A program made the translations under genes and the position numbers. Below, in pieces: positions 1-9,544 of a stretch of DNA of 64,000 nt. The notes under the pieces were generated by a model. It saw nothing but the letters and a program-made list of their open reading frames with translations, made no database searches and was not told the origin of the DNA. Every line of letters starts with the position of its first letter. The stretch's first letter is position 1. This stretch comes from Forficula auricularia. Taxonomy: Eukaryota > Arthropoda > Insecta > Dermaptera > Forficulidae. The stretch spans positions 21,419,539 through 21,483,538 of the forward strand of contig JALMQS010000085.1 in NCBI GenBank assembly GCA_024734495.1. Direction: 5' to 3'.

Positions 1-1080
1 GACCCCCAGAAGTATAAAAATGCAAAAACTAACCGCCCTAAAATGGCGGGGGCGGGTGGTGTACTGTCATAAATTAAAAATTTAAGCCGTTTGAGCAAAC
101 TACACCAAATTTTGTATACAAAATCACTGGACAGCCAGAAGTCTAAACAATCAAAAGCTAACCCCCCAAAATTGAGGGGGGGATGGTGTATGGTCAAAAA
201 ATGAAAATTTATGCAGTTTGAGCAAACTCAACCAAATTTTGTATACATAATAAGTGGGACCCCCAGAAGTCTAAAAATGCAAAAACTAACCGCCCAAAAT
301 GGAGGGGGGGGGGTATAAGGTCAAAAAATGAAAATCTTGGACATTTAGCATATTCAGCCAAATTTTGTATACATAATCAGTGGGATCCCAGTGGAGGGGG
401 GTTAAAAATTAAAAATCTAGGCCGTTTGAGCAAACTACACCAAATTTTGTATACAAAATCACTGGACAGCCAGAAGTCTAAACAATCAAAAACTAACCAC
501 CCAAAATTGGGGGGGGGGGTGTAGGGTCAAAAATAAAAATTTATGCAGTTTGATCAAATTCAGCCAAATTTTGTATACATAACCAGTGGGATCCCACAAG
601 TCTAAAAATGCAAAAATAACCGCCCAAAATGGAGGGGGGTATAAGGTCAAAAAATAGAAATCTTGGACATTTAGCATATTCAGCCAAATTTTGTATACAT
701 AATCAGTGGGACCCTCAGAAGTCTAAAAATGCAAAAACTAACTGCCCAAAATGGAGGAGTGGGTAAGGTCAAAAAGTTGAAAATCTTGGCCATTTACCAA
801 ACTCAACCAAATTTTGTATACATAATCAGTGGAGCCTCAGAAGTCTAAAAATGCAAAAACTAACGGTCAAAAATGGAAGGGGGGTTGTAAGGTTAAAAAA
901 TGAAAATCTTGGCCATTTAGCATACTCAGCCAAATTTTGTATACATAATCAGTGGGACCTCAGAAGTATAAAAATACAAAAACTAACCCCCACCTCCATC
1001 CCTACATGATTTTATTTTAGGGCCAGGTTGTATGGTAAAGTCAAATGGATGGCCACTTCAGAACACGTCAGCTTATTTTA
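1..1080 (+). repeat. Repeat family A, right part, with expanded internal tandem array
   Basis: About eight diverged units of roughly 80-130 bases each contain the words CCAAATTTTGTATACA and AGAAGTCTAAAAATGCAAAA followed by a G-run. The array ends in the family's right terminus (GGCCAGGTTGTATGGTAAAG near 1021-1040, then GGATGGCCAC..CAGAACACGTCAGC). Other family A copies in the window hold only one to three units, so this copy is expanded. The left part lies outside the window. No coding sequence; the open frame at 486-677 is repeat shadow. Probably a non-autonomous DNA element; superfamily not recognised. Confidence 0.85.
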
Positions 1081-1112
1081 AATATAACGAGCTAAGCATA
1101 GACCAGGGTTTT

Positions 1113-1150
1113 GGAGTCGGAGTCGGGAAAAATGTGTCGACTCCGACTCC
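1113..1150. repeat. Perfect 13-bp hairpin GGAGTCGGAGTCG
   Basis: GGAGTCGGAGTCG at 1113-1125 is perfectly complementary to 1138-1150, with a 12-base loop. Each arm is itself a six-base direct repeat. No function can be assigned. Confidence 0.8.
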
Positions 1151-1227
1151 GGCATTTCTCTTTTTTTTCCATTGATAATTTTTTCAAGTTTAATATTCGA
1201 AATTGGTAAAAAGTTGACTCTCAGGTA

Positions 1228-1302
1228 AATGACCTGGGTTTCATATAATGTACTGTTTTTGACTTATAAGACTGTCTCAAGATAAAAAAACTCACCGGGT
1301 AT
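1228..1302 (+). mobile_element. Family E transposon end (fragment)
   Basis: The segment ends in GATAAAAAAACTCACCGGGTAT preceded by a TTATAAGACTGTCTCAA word. The same end closes family E copies at 39049, 48991 and 64000. Only the terminus is left here. Family E carries a DUF4817-like transposase remnant elsewhere in the window. Confidence 0.65.
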
Positions 1303-1481
1303 AATTTCAGTTCTAAAAATAAAAAAACAGATTTAATTCCCGTATGGAAATAAATATATTTTCGAAATATGTTTTTTATATATTTTTTGAAAATATATTA
1401 AAAATATAAATTTTTGTGTTAAATTTATATAAAATTTATACTAGAGCGACATAAAAATGGTTTATATTTTAAGAATAGTAT

Positions 1482-1720
1482 AGTACCTGAAGGCAGCGAG
1501 CGATGCTCGGTAACTTCTTCCTTCAGTTAAAACCTTTACTTTAATATTATTTTTAATTTAAAATTCTGATAAAAAGGTCGATTTTTATTTGAGAGCCGTT
1601 TTCAAATTAAAAAAAAATACAAATATATATAGTATTCGCCCACTGTACCCCCACCCCGCTTGAGCCCACCCCCAAAACCTCGCCCTACCCCGGATCCCCC
1701 ACCACTACACCCCACCTCTT
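1482..1720 (-). mobile_element. Helitron-like element, 3' end
   Basis: Read on the minus strand, the terminal hairpin CCGAGCATCGCTCG(C) (1496-1510) is followed by about ten bases and GGTACT, the terminus seen at five other places. Upstream on the minus strand is a G-rich block (C-rich at 1645-1720 on plus) and the motif AACGGCTCTCAAATAAAAATCGACC, shared with 31740-31770. No replicase gene; non-autonomous fragment. Confidence 0.65.
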
Positions 1721-1923
1721 GCACCTGTTTTGATTCAACCATATGATTCATTTTTATTCATCCAATTGTTAATAAATAAAACCTATCAAAATGTGTTGTT
1801 TTTTTTTAGAAAATTGAGACCTACTTATGCGAAATATATTTTTAAATAAATTCTTGATTATTTTTTATTCTATTAAATAAATAAAGTTCTTTATAAAAAC
1901 AATTATAAAACAGAGTTTTTATT

Positions 1924-1976
1924 GAATGGGCCAGACGTTTCGTCGATTAATTTCTGACTTCCTCAGTGGCTCATTC
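1924..1976 (-). ncRNA. Hammerhead-like ribozyme motif
   Basis: On the minus strand: stem I 5' side (1976-1967), CTGAGGA (1966-1960), one extra A (1959), GTC (1958-1956), loop, GAC (1944-1942), GAAACGTC (1941-1934), stem I 3' side (1933-1924). The two stem I sides pair at nine of ten positions. Stem III would be the self-complementary ACGU with no loop, so only a dimer could form it. The degraded word GCGACGAAACATC at about 2016-2028 may be a damaged second arm. Matches hammerhead consensus except for the extra base; activity untested. Confidence 0.6.
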
Positions 1977-2344
1977 TATCACTCTTTGTCAAAAGACAAT
2001 TTCCACTACGCGACGAAACATCCTTTAATCCTTTTTATTCAAACTACAATACATTGTTGGACTGACATGTCCCAATTGCTCAAGAATCCTGAACTTTTAC
2101 ACACTTGAACAATCAAAAAATCAAAAACCTTTAATTAAAATTTATCACAAAAAAATATGTTTCTACTCTTTAAACAGACAAAGAAAGACAAAACAAACAC
2201 TACTTTTTAAACAGACAAAGACAGAGGAACAAAACATGTTAAAATCCACAATCACAATACTTCTTCAAGGCCTTTGAGAATAAAGGATTAAGGCAACCCA
2301 TTGTCTGCCTGGGTACAAAAGGAAAAGGGAAACCTTTTTTTAAA

Positions 2345-2592
2345 ACCCTAAGAATGTGATTTGTCTACCTGAGAATAATTAATTTGATTACGGAAAAACC
2401 CATCAAAAACAATTTTGTCGAAGATGAGAACGTGACAGATCGAATTGTCACCCCAAAAACCCCCTAACCCGTGAATTTCATCAAAATCGGTAGAGTCGTT
2501 TTCAAAATATAACCAAGATACAAATATATAAACAAACAAATATATATATGTACAAATAAATATACAATTTTTGCTCGTTTAATAAGAGTAGA
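2345..2592 (-). mobile_element. Helitron-like element, 5' part, subfamily 2
   Basis: The minus strand starts TCTACTCTTATTAAACGAGC (complement of 2573-2592), then AT microsatellite and the AACGACTCTACCGATTTTGAT module. It continues with a segment (GGGTTAGGGGGTTTTTGGG.., GATCTGTCACG..) shared with 30320-30470 and 49910-50030, defining a second subfamily. No 3' terminus found here. Confidence 0.65.
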
Positions 2593-2599
2593 TAGAAAA

Positions 2600-3015
2600 C
2601 ATAAACCTTATATAAATTTAACACAAAAATTTTATATTTTTATTATATTTTCAAAAATATATAAAAAAGATATTTCGAAAATCTATTTATTTCCATACGG
2701 GTTCAAATTATCATTAAAAATAATAAATAAATTTAATTCGCTTTGGAGTTTCAATTTAACTAAGCCCCTTCTTCAAAAAACGTCACTGCTACGTAATAGA
2801 TATTCCGGCACGAATCGGGTTCAATAGAGTCAATTTATTGATGAGTAATATAACACGATAGATAAAATACACTTAATAAACCATGGAGGAGTTCACTTAG
2901 GGCTTTGTTGCTGCGCTAATAAGGAATGCTCTTTTTTGTCCGTGTGCCGCAATAAATCAGCATTCGCCTTCTAATCCGAAATGGGGACGAGCCGACAGGG
3001 AAAAAAATATTAATA
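2600..3015. other. Non-coding stretch, unique-looking in part
   Basis: 2600-2760 is AT-rich with no recognised element. 2815-3000 has a more balanced base composition and no second copy in the window; possibly host sequence. No open frame, tRNA or splice pair could be supported. Confidence 0.4.
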
Positions 3016-3361
3016 TACACTCTGGTCCAAAAAAAGTGGAACTCTTAGAATAATTTAGTTTTTTTTTTAATAATTTTCAGAAAAAATCATATTTTATTTA
3101 AACTTTTAATACATTCTGTTATTGTACAAATATTTTTAGAGTGTAAACAATGTATTACTTTAATTTAAACCCTTCTAAAATTAAATTTATTTAAACTAGC
3201 ACAAATTTTCAGATTTGAAATCTGATCCCTTTATTGAATTGTATTAAATGATTATTATCGTCTAATATCGAATTAAATTGAATATTTTAATGTTTATCAG
3301 TTCAATTTGAATATATCATCTTTTAATTTAATTTCATTTGAAATATTGTCCAACAATAATA

Positions 3362-3566
3362 ATGTCTCTAAAGACCGAGAAAGTAGTTCAAGCTGTAGCT
3401 TTAATAAATAATGGAAGATCTTATCTGTATGTCGCTCAACCACTTAAAGCATCTGTTGGAGGTATCCATAGAGCTCTGTGGATAAAACGATATAGAGAAA
3501 CAAACTATTATGCCAGGAGACCGGGATCTGCTCGAATTAGAGCTACAAATGGGAAAGATGACCGAT
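3362..3566 (+). pseudogene. Tc1-like transposase N-terminal fragment, first copy
   Basis: Translation from ATG 3362 reads MSLKTEKVVQAVALINNGRS.. then RYRETNYYARRPGS.RIRATNGKDD. This resembles the N-terminal helix-turn-helix DNA-binding region of Tc1 transposases, where a GRP/GRPR-type word lies between two HTH units. It ends at the TA target of the nested palindrome. No DDE residues are present in this piece. An in-frame shift or small indel lies around HRALWIKRY compared with the second copy. Confidence 0.65.
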
Positions 3567-3568
3567 TA

Positions 3569-4222
3569 CACTGTTCGACAAAAAATTTTCCCCGTAAACC
3601 TAACAATGGATTCGAGTAGAGTTTTCTACGCTGATTATCCTGCAAATTCCTGATTTTTTACAATACATCACAGTTTTGAGATATTATCGGTTAAAATGAC
3701 GAAAAAGGCCATTTTGACCTATTTTCGAGTCCCATTAAATATTAAACAGCTATATTTGAAATCACAATAATTTGTTGACGTAATGGAAAACAGCTTCCTC
3801 TTTGATTTTCAAATTACTACTTGTTTTTAGCTCAATTAGAACTCGAGCTATAACTAAAAAACTAAAACTACGTGATTATAAAAGACAATAAACATAGATA
3901 AAAACATAAGGTCTTAGTTTTTTAGTTATAACTCGAGTTCTAAGTGAGCTAAAAACAAATGGTAATTTGAAAATCAAAGAGGAAGCTGTTTTCTTATACC
4001 TCAACAAAATATTTTGATTTCAAATATTGCTGTTTAATATTTAATGTGACTCGAAAATAGGTCAAAATGGCCTTTTTCGTCATATTGACAGATAATATCT
4101 CAAAATTCCGACGTGTTGTAAAAAATCGGGAAATTGCATGATAATCAGCATAGAAAACTCTACTTCGAATCCATTGTTAGGTTTAAGGGGAGAAATTTTT
4201 GTTTAATTTTTGTCGAGCAGTG
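3569..4222. mobile_element. Long palindromic Tc1/mariner-like MITE nested in the Tc1 element
   Basis: The insertion starts TA-CACTG(T/C)TCGACAAAAA at 3567 and ends with its complement CAGTG-TA at 4224, a TA target duplication with CACTG..CAGTG ends typical of Tc1/mariner. The arms (about 3569-3868 and 3912-4222) are nearly complementary for about 300 bases, leaving a loop near 3870-3910. There is no open frame of its own. It separates the two copies of the transposase N-terminal segment. Confidence 0.8.
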
Positions 4223-4224
4223 TA

Positions 4225-4580
4225 AATGATGGAAGATCGTATCTGTATGTCGCAATTAAAGCATCGGTTGGAATTATCCATAGAGCTGGAAAACGATATA
4301 GAGAAACAAACTCTTATGACAGGAGACCGGATCTGGTCCAATTAGAGCTTCAAATGAGAGTGATGACCGATTCATACTATTGGAGGGATTGAGGGATCGG
4401 CATTGCACAGCAATTGTACAAATTCAACAGCGCCTTCTACAAACTCGACAAGTCAACCAACCTAAATGTTTGGACTATCCAGAGAGGTCTCTGGGAATTA
4501 GAGTTGATGTTAACAAGACCAGCGACAGGACCTATTTTGACCGAATCAATCTAAGTGTTCCACTTTTTTTGCACCACAGT
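4225..4580 (+). pseudogene. Tc1-like transposase, duplicated N-terminal and following fragment
   Basis: Frames here read NDGRSYLYVA..KASVGIIHRA.KRYRETNSYDRRPD, a diverged repeat of 3404-3566, then (other frame, from about 4380) LRDRHCTAIVQIQQRLLQTRQVN, which is the expected continuation of a Tc1 transposase N-terminal region. Frameshifts and stops break it, and the DDE catalytic core is absent before the right inverted repeat at 4555. So this arose by partial duplication plus deletion. Confidence 0.6.
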
Positions 4581-4589
4581 GTATATCGA

Positions 4590-5245
4590 AGATTTCTAAA
4601 TAGGAAACCGCAATATCAAGTGCGTCATAAGCTGTGAGGTCACATCGACATTGACGACCACATCTGTTTTGGTTTTACAGGGCGAGGGGAGGGGGCCAGG
4701 CATTGCAACACAATAAGGGACGCAATTAATGTGATCGTAGAACCCGCCCTTGCAGTTAAGGAAAGATGTGCCTGGGCATATAATAAGTGAAAGGGATGAT
4801 TGGTTGGAGACACCCTTTAATTCAACAGCTGGTCATCAAGTAATTCGCCCAAATTGAGAATCTATCTTGCAAGGGTCTCTCTCTTGTCATTTGCATTGAT
4901 ATTAAAAATCTACCCTTGTGATTTATTTTTTAATAAAAAAATATCAATCTTATATTGCCCCAATTAATCACGAGATAACTATAAATATTTAACAATTTGA
5001 TTATATATTAAAAAGAGGGAAAATGAGTGAAAACATTTTTAAAACTCAGTACCCTCTAGGCATATTTTGGTGATTTGGCAATTTTTCGTTAGCGAATTAT
5101 TTAAGCTAGACAGCTAAAATCTGACTCAAATTTTTAAGTAGAAAACCTAATATCTATCATAATTGGTTGTTTATTTTTTAAATACAATTCCTCTTCTTTT
5201 AAGTGCCATATCAGGTCTCCGTGACATTTCGGTTCCTCTCCACAT
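4590..5245. other. Unique-looking non-coding stretch
   Basis: 4620-4880 is relatively GC-balanced and has no other copy in the window; 4900-5160 is AT-rich. No gene could be supported on either strand. Could be host intron or intergenic sequence. Confidence 0.4.
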
Positions 5246-5365
5246 ATACAGGGTGTCTGGTGGCAAATTTATATTTTTAAATACGATTATTTCAAAAAGT
5301 AATAAACAGTGTGAGGGGAGGGTGGCGCCGTTGGAATTATCGCTCGTGCGGATTTGTCAGTCACG

Positions 5366-5912
5366 ATGTCGCAGTGGTCGAGTGCGCATCGCGCGTTCGC
5401 TGTGGAGACATATTTTAAGAGTAATGATTCTTACGTAATTGCTCGTTTTCGCACTGTAAATCCCATTTTTGGAGCGACGAGGCTCATTTTCACTTAGGCC
5501 TGGTTGTATGTCGCAAAAGTAAATGCTTTTACCACTAACCAAGGTAGATGGTAAATGGAGCCACTGGGATAGCCAATCAGATGACAGCCACTGAATGTGC
5601 CTGTCATCTGATTGGCTATCCTCAGTGGCTCCATTTACCATCTACCTTGGTTAGTGGTAAAAAGCATTTACTTTGCGATACAACCGGGCCTTAAACGGCC
5701 ACGTCAACAAGCAAAACTGCCGTTACTGGTCTCCAAGAACCCGCAACCCTCGATTGAAATATCAAAAACCATTTCATTGTTCCAGGGTAACTGTTTGATG
5801 TGCCTTATCCAGGCATGAGAGCGTGTGGCACAGAACACAAGGCTCCGTTTTGAACAGTGTGTTCAACTCGACGGAAGACATCTGGATGACATACTCTTTA
5901 AAAATAAAATCC
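5366..5912 (+). pseudogene. DUF4817-type transposase remnant
   Basis: 5366 starts MSQWSSAHRAFAVETYFKSN, like the DUF4817 N-terminal domain of arthropod transposases. About 35 residues later the gene jumps (internal deletion) to FWSDEAHFHL (about 5468-5496), interrupted at TTA by the MITE 5497-5690, then resumes NGHVNKQNCRYWSP (from 5694) where the DDE-family word is expected. The C-terminal word FEQCVQLDGRHLDDILFK lies at about 5850-5905. Frameshifts separate the parts. Family assignment is from remembered consensus; a profile search would settle it. Confidence 0.65.
5497..5690. mobile_element. PIF/Harbinger-like palindromic MITE
   Basis: 194 bp flanked by TTA (5494-5496 and 5691-5693), the three-base target duplication of PIF/Harbinger. 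Ends are GGCCTGGTTGTAT and its near complement ATACAACCGGGCC. The arms pair for about 85 bases each around GAATGTGC. Its insertion splits the SDEAHFHL/NGHVNKQNC junction of the host transposase remnant in frame of the ancestral gene. Confidence 0.85.
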
Positions 5913-6013
5913 GCATTTCTATCCTTTCGTTCAATGCTCTTAATAAAACTTTATGTCAATTATTACGTTTTTTATTTAAGTTTGAAAATATAAATCTGCT
6001 ATCAGACACCCTG

Positions 6014-7094
6014 TGCCTGTGCTGAGTGTGTTTAGTTGTTTTACACAGATATACGGGACTTACTTTTTAACGCCGGTTCCGAACTGCAAGTTTGGAGAGG
6101 TTACTAGGCAATTATACTCTTGATAGGTTGCCATTGCTTTCCAAGAGACGACTGCAAATATCTGCCGAGACTTAGTCTAGTTAAATTGTGTTTTTAACCA
6201 TGAGAGTTTTAGGGTAGTTTTTATTTCTTCCATCCTATGGTGTTTTGTGAGGTGCTAAATCCGAATCTGAAGTTTGCTAACAAAATTTCGTGACGCAACA
6301 TTGAAAGAAATACAAAAAAGGAGAAGAATTTATTTATTGACAGCGTTTAATAATAAATTAGAGTTTTGGAGTGGAAAAAGTGGGTTTTTGCGGAAACATC
6401 AATTTTCAACTTGCGCTTGAGCCCGAACGGCTTGTCGGGAAAAGAACTTAAATTATGAAATTTTATGTACTTTCTTTTTAAATAGAAACATTATTTATAA
6501 AAAGTTGATAGTTTTCGAGTTATAAGCAAAAACCGTCAAAAATGAGATTTTTTATCTTTTTTTTTTTTTTACTTTAATCTTATATGGTAGACTTAAAAAT
6601 TATTGTATTTTTGTGATCCAGTTTGTGTGAATGTGGCGGCGCATCCTTCAAATTTCAAACTTTTAGAGTATTTTTATAAATACAGTGGAAATCGTTTAAC
6701 ACGAAAACGCTTAACATGAAAAATCGGTTAACACGAAATATAATGCGGTCCCGACATTTTCATACTTTTTAACTCCTCCATTTTAGGGGTTGAAAGATGG
6801 AAAGTCTGGGTTTTTGGAATTTTTCCTTTGTATGTGTCCCAAACTCTACTAGCTTGTGAAGGGTTGAAATTGGCTTGAAATGGTTCGTGTAATAAATAGC
6901 GTACAACCAAGCCAATGCTCGAACTTGGACTGCGCACGCTGTGCGCTTTGATAAGATCCCACCCAAAATATTTATGTGAAAAAACAGGCCAAGTTGTGGA
7001 ATCTAACTAGATAGGGTGCTGTCAAGTTAAATTAGATAAGATAATTGAGTCGAGTAAATAGCACTTTCAATTAAAACGCATTATTTCTATTTTA
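6014..7094. other. Repeat-derived non-coding stretch
   Basis: 6190-6320 shares words (TTAGGGTAGTT, TTTCGTGACGCAACATTG) with 28150-28290 (family D). 6480-6560 shares a GTTGATAGTTTTCGAGTTATA segment with 44400-44440. 6684-6745 holds three copies of a TTAACACGAAA-like word, reminiscent of the ends of pogo-type elements but not decisive. The overlapping minus frames at 6728-6966 match nothing I recognise. Confidence 0.4.
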
Positions 7095-7242
7095 AATGAT
7101 AATCTTTAATATTTTTTATAATCAGGAACGAGGCTTTTTGAATCACAGTAGGAAGATCGAGTCCTTATAGAATGATGGTTATTTTTTCTTTTTTCAATAA
7201 AAAATTTTCATCAGGGTTTATAATTTAATTTTATTTGAAACA

Positions 7243-7281
7243 AGAGACGTTTCGGCATTAACTCAATGCCATCTTCAGTCT
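7243..7281 (-). ncRNA. Hammerhead-like motif, left arm
   Basis: Exact mirror of the motif at 7827-7865: on the minus strand CTGAAGA, one extra T, stem II GGCATT/AATGCC, GAAACGTC, and stem I AGA/TCT. Stem III would be ACGU pairing with a second molecule. Confidence 0.55.
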
Positions 7282-7826
7282 ATAAAAACATTTAACAATA
7301 TATCACATTACATTTCACAATTAATAGGTATATCACAATTCACAAAGATAATATTTAACTAATGGTCTTACCTATGTTAAAAAATAAGATATCATTATAT
7401 TTCCTTCACAGAGGCAAAATGAAAAGAAATTAAATTACTGAGGTCAACACGCATCTCAAACAGTGAGTTAATTCAATTAAGGAAACTCAGAAATGTAAAA
7501 TTAAAAAAAAAATATAAGGCAAAATACAAGATAAATGAAAGAAAACTAGCTAGAAGCAAATAGAAACGAGAAAAAATAAACAAAAAATCATAAAACCAAA
7601 GAACCTGAAAACCAAGGGGTGCAAAGAGACAATTTCAATATTACTGTTTGAGATGCGTGTTGACCTGAGTAATTTAATTTCTTTTCATTTTGCCTCTGTG
7701 AAGGAAATATAATGATATCTTATTTTTTAACATAGGTAAGACCATTAGTTAAATATGATCTTTGTGAATTGTGATATACCTATTAATTGTGAAATGTAAT
7801 GTGATATATTGTTAAATGGTTTTTAT

Positions 7827-7865
7827 AGACTGAAGATGGCATTGAGTTAATGCCGAAACGTCTCT
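7827..7865 (+). ncRNA. Hammerhead-like motif, right arm
   Basis: AGA (7827-7829), CTGAAGA (7830-7836), extra T (7837), stem II GGCATT (7838-7843) with AATGCC (7849-7854), GAAACGTC (7855-7862), TCT (7863-7865). Predicted cleavage after C7862. Stem I is only three pairs before a mismatch, so it is weaker than the motif at 1924-1976. Confidence 0.55.
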
Positions 7866-7918
7866 TGTTTCAAATAAAATTAAATTATAAACCCTGATGA
7901 AAATTTTTTATTGAAAAA

Positions 7919-9410
7919 AAGATAATAAAAATTTTTAAGAAAAAATAAAAATCGACTTCAAAAAATTAAATGCAACAAATATAAAAATACAGTAAAAGGT
8001 ATAAAATAATTATTATCTTATTTAGTTACAACTAAACGACGAAATATTAACACGAAATTACTTTTTAAAGTCGGTGCCAAACAAACTATACCTATAAGCG
8101 AGCGTACCCGCCAAACGTACTAAGTAAGATCCGTCGAGTGCGATTCATAAAAAATTTTTAAGAAAAAAATAAAAACCGACTTCAAAAAATTAAGTGCAAC
8201 AAATATAAAAATACACTAAAAGGTATAAAATAATTATTATCTTATTTAGTTACAACTAAACGACGAAATATTAACACGAAATTACTTTTTAAAGTCGGTG
8301 CCAAACAAACTATACCTATAAGCGAGCGTACCCGCCAAACGTACTAAGTAAGATCCGTCGAGTGAGATTCATAAAAGGTATATGTTTGGCACCAACTTCA
8401 AAAAGTAATTTCGTGTTAATATTTCGTCGTTTAGTTGTAACTAAATAAGATAATAATTATTTTATACCTTTTAGTGTATTTTATTTGTTGCACTTAATTT
8501 TTTGAAGTCGGTTTTTATTTTTTTCTTAAAAATTTTTATTTTTCTCTTTTTAGTGATGTTATTAATAGTGATTATATCATCAGAACATGACCAAATTAAT
8601 ATGACACCATCCCTAAGACACCCCCTTTCGGATAAAAAAAGAACCATCGAAATCGGTTCATAAACAAAGAGGTTAGGTCTAAACAAACCTAAACAAACCT
8701 AATAAAAAAGGTCTAATACCTATGAAAAAATCGAAAAAAAATGGGACCAATCGGAAGCTAGACTGGACCCAATGCAAAAAAATTTTCAAAATCGGTTGAC
8801 AATTGGCGGAGATATGAGGTAACATAGGCACAAAAAAAAAAAAAAAAAAAAATTCAATCGAATAGAGAACCTCCTCCTTTTTTGAAGTCGGTTAAAAAGT
8901 ATATGTTTGGCACCAACTTCAAAAAGTAATTTCGTGTTAATATTTCGTCGTTTAGTTGTAACTAAATAAGATAATAATTATTTTATACCTTTTAGTGTAT
9001 TTTTATATTTGTTGCACTTAATTTTTTGAAGTCGGTTTTTATTTTTTTCTTAAAAATTTTTATTTTTCTCTTTTTAGTGATGTTATTAATAGTGATTATA
9101 TCATCAGAACTTGACCAAATTAATATGACACCATCCCTAAGACACCCCCTTTCGGATAAAAAAAGAACCATCGAAATCGGTTCATAAACAAAGAGGTTAG
9201 GTCTAAACAAACCTAATAAAAAGGTCTAATACCTATGAAAAAAAATCGAAAAAAATGGGACCAATCGGAAGCTAGACTGGACCCAATGCAAAAAAATTTT
9301 TCAAAATCGGTTGACAATTGGCGGAGATATGAGGTAACATAGGCACAAAAAAAAAAAAAAAAATTCAATCGAATAGAGAACCTCCTCCTTTTTTGAAGTC
9401 GGTTAAAAAA
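7919..9410. repeat. Rearranged array of the GTCGGTT foldback MITE
   Basis: Two near-identical copies of the left arm plus centre (about 7925-8148 and 8149-8372) are followed by two copies of the right arm plus tail (about 8376-8892 and 8893-9409). The tail carries the words GACACCATCCCTAAGACACC and CGGTTGACAATTGGCGGAGA and ends TTTTTTGAAGTCGGTTAAAAA. A normal copy has one of each (see 15645-16402). The 71-72-residue minus frames at 8471 and 8992 are repeat shadows. Confidence 0.8.
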
Positions 9411-9544
9411 ATAACCATCATTCTATAAGGACTCGATCTTCCTACTGTGATTCAAAAAGCCTCGTTCCTGATTATAAAAAATATTATAAGAATCAAATAA
9501 TTACTATTCCTGAATGATAATCTTTAAATTTATGGGTTCTATAT

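Larger units (their letters stand above)
3016..4585 (+). mobile_element. Tc1/mariner-type transposon, internally rearranged
   Basis: Terminal inverted repeats pair TACACTCTGGTCCAAAAAAA (from 3016) with the complement of 4563-4583, and continue through AGTGGAAC; flanking bases are TA-rich as expected for a TA target. Inside are a transposase N-terminal segment, a nested palindrome (3569-4222), a second partial copy of the same transposase segment, and a short later segment. This is a dead derivative: roughly full Tc1 length only because of the insertion and the duplication, with most of the catalytic domain missing. Confidence 0.8.
5249..6013 (+). mobile_element. DUF4817-type mariner-like transposon, internally deleted
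   Basis: Inverted termini ACAGGGTGTCTGGTGGCA (5249) and the complement of ATAAATCTGCTATCAGACACCCTGTG (ends about 6015) define the element. Inside are recognisable pieces of a transposase: an N-terminal helix (5366), the SDEAHFHLNG.VNKQNC catalytic-region word split by a Harbinger-like MITE, and a C-terminal word. Most of the middle of the gene is missing, so it is non-autonomous and old. Confidence 0.75.
7109..9512. mobile_element. Palindromic hammerhead-like element, long type, with MITE array in its right arm
   Basis: Flanked by the 14-base direct repeat AATGATAATCTTTA (7095-7108 and 9513-9526). Left arm 7109-7461 pairs with a right arm split into 7640-7918 and 9410-9475; the loop is about 178 bases. 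The right side has about 35 extra bases not present at the left end. Removing the inserted array (7919-9410) leaves about 910 bp, close to the 853-bp element at 56640-57492. Each arm has an outward-facing hammerhead-like motif. No protein coding. The target duplication suggests an insertion event, inferred to be retrotransposition. Confidence 0.7.

Noticed and set aside
8471..9210. Repeated 71-72-residue frames starting MFRPNLFVYEPISMV, also at 15967
   Set aside because: The same frame recurs because the MITE tail is repeated. It ends in Lys/Ile-rich low-complexity sequence and one copy (34911-35111) is altered; no sign of protein-level selection.
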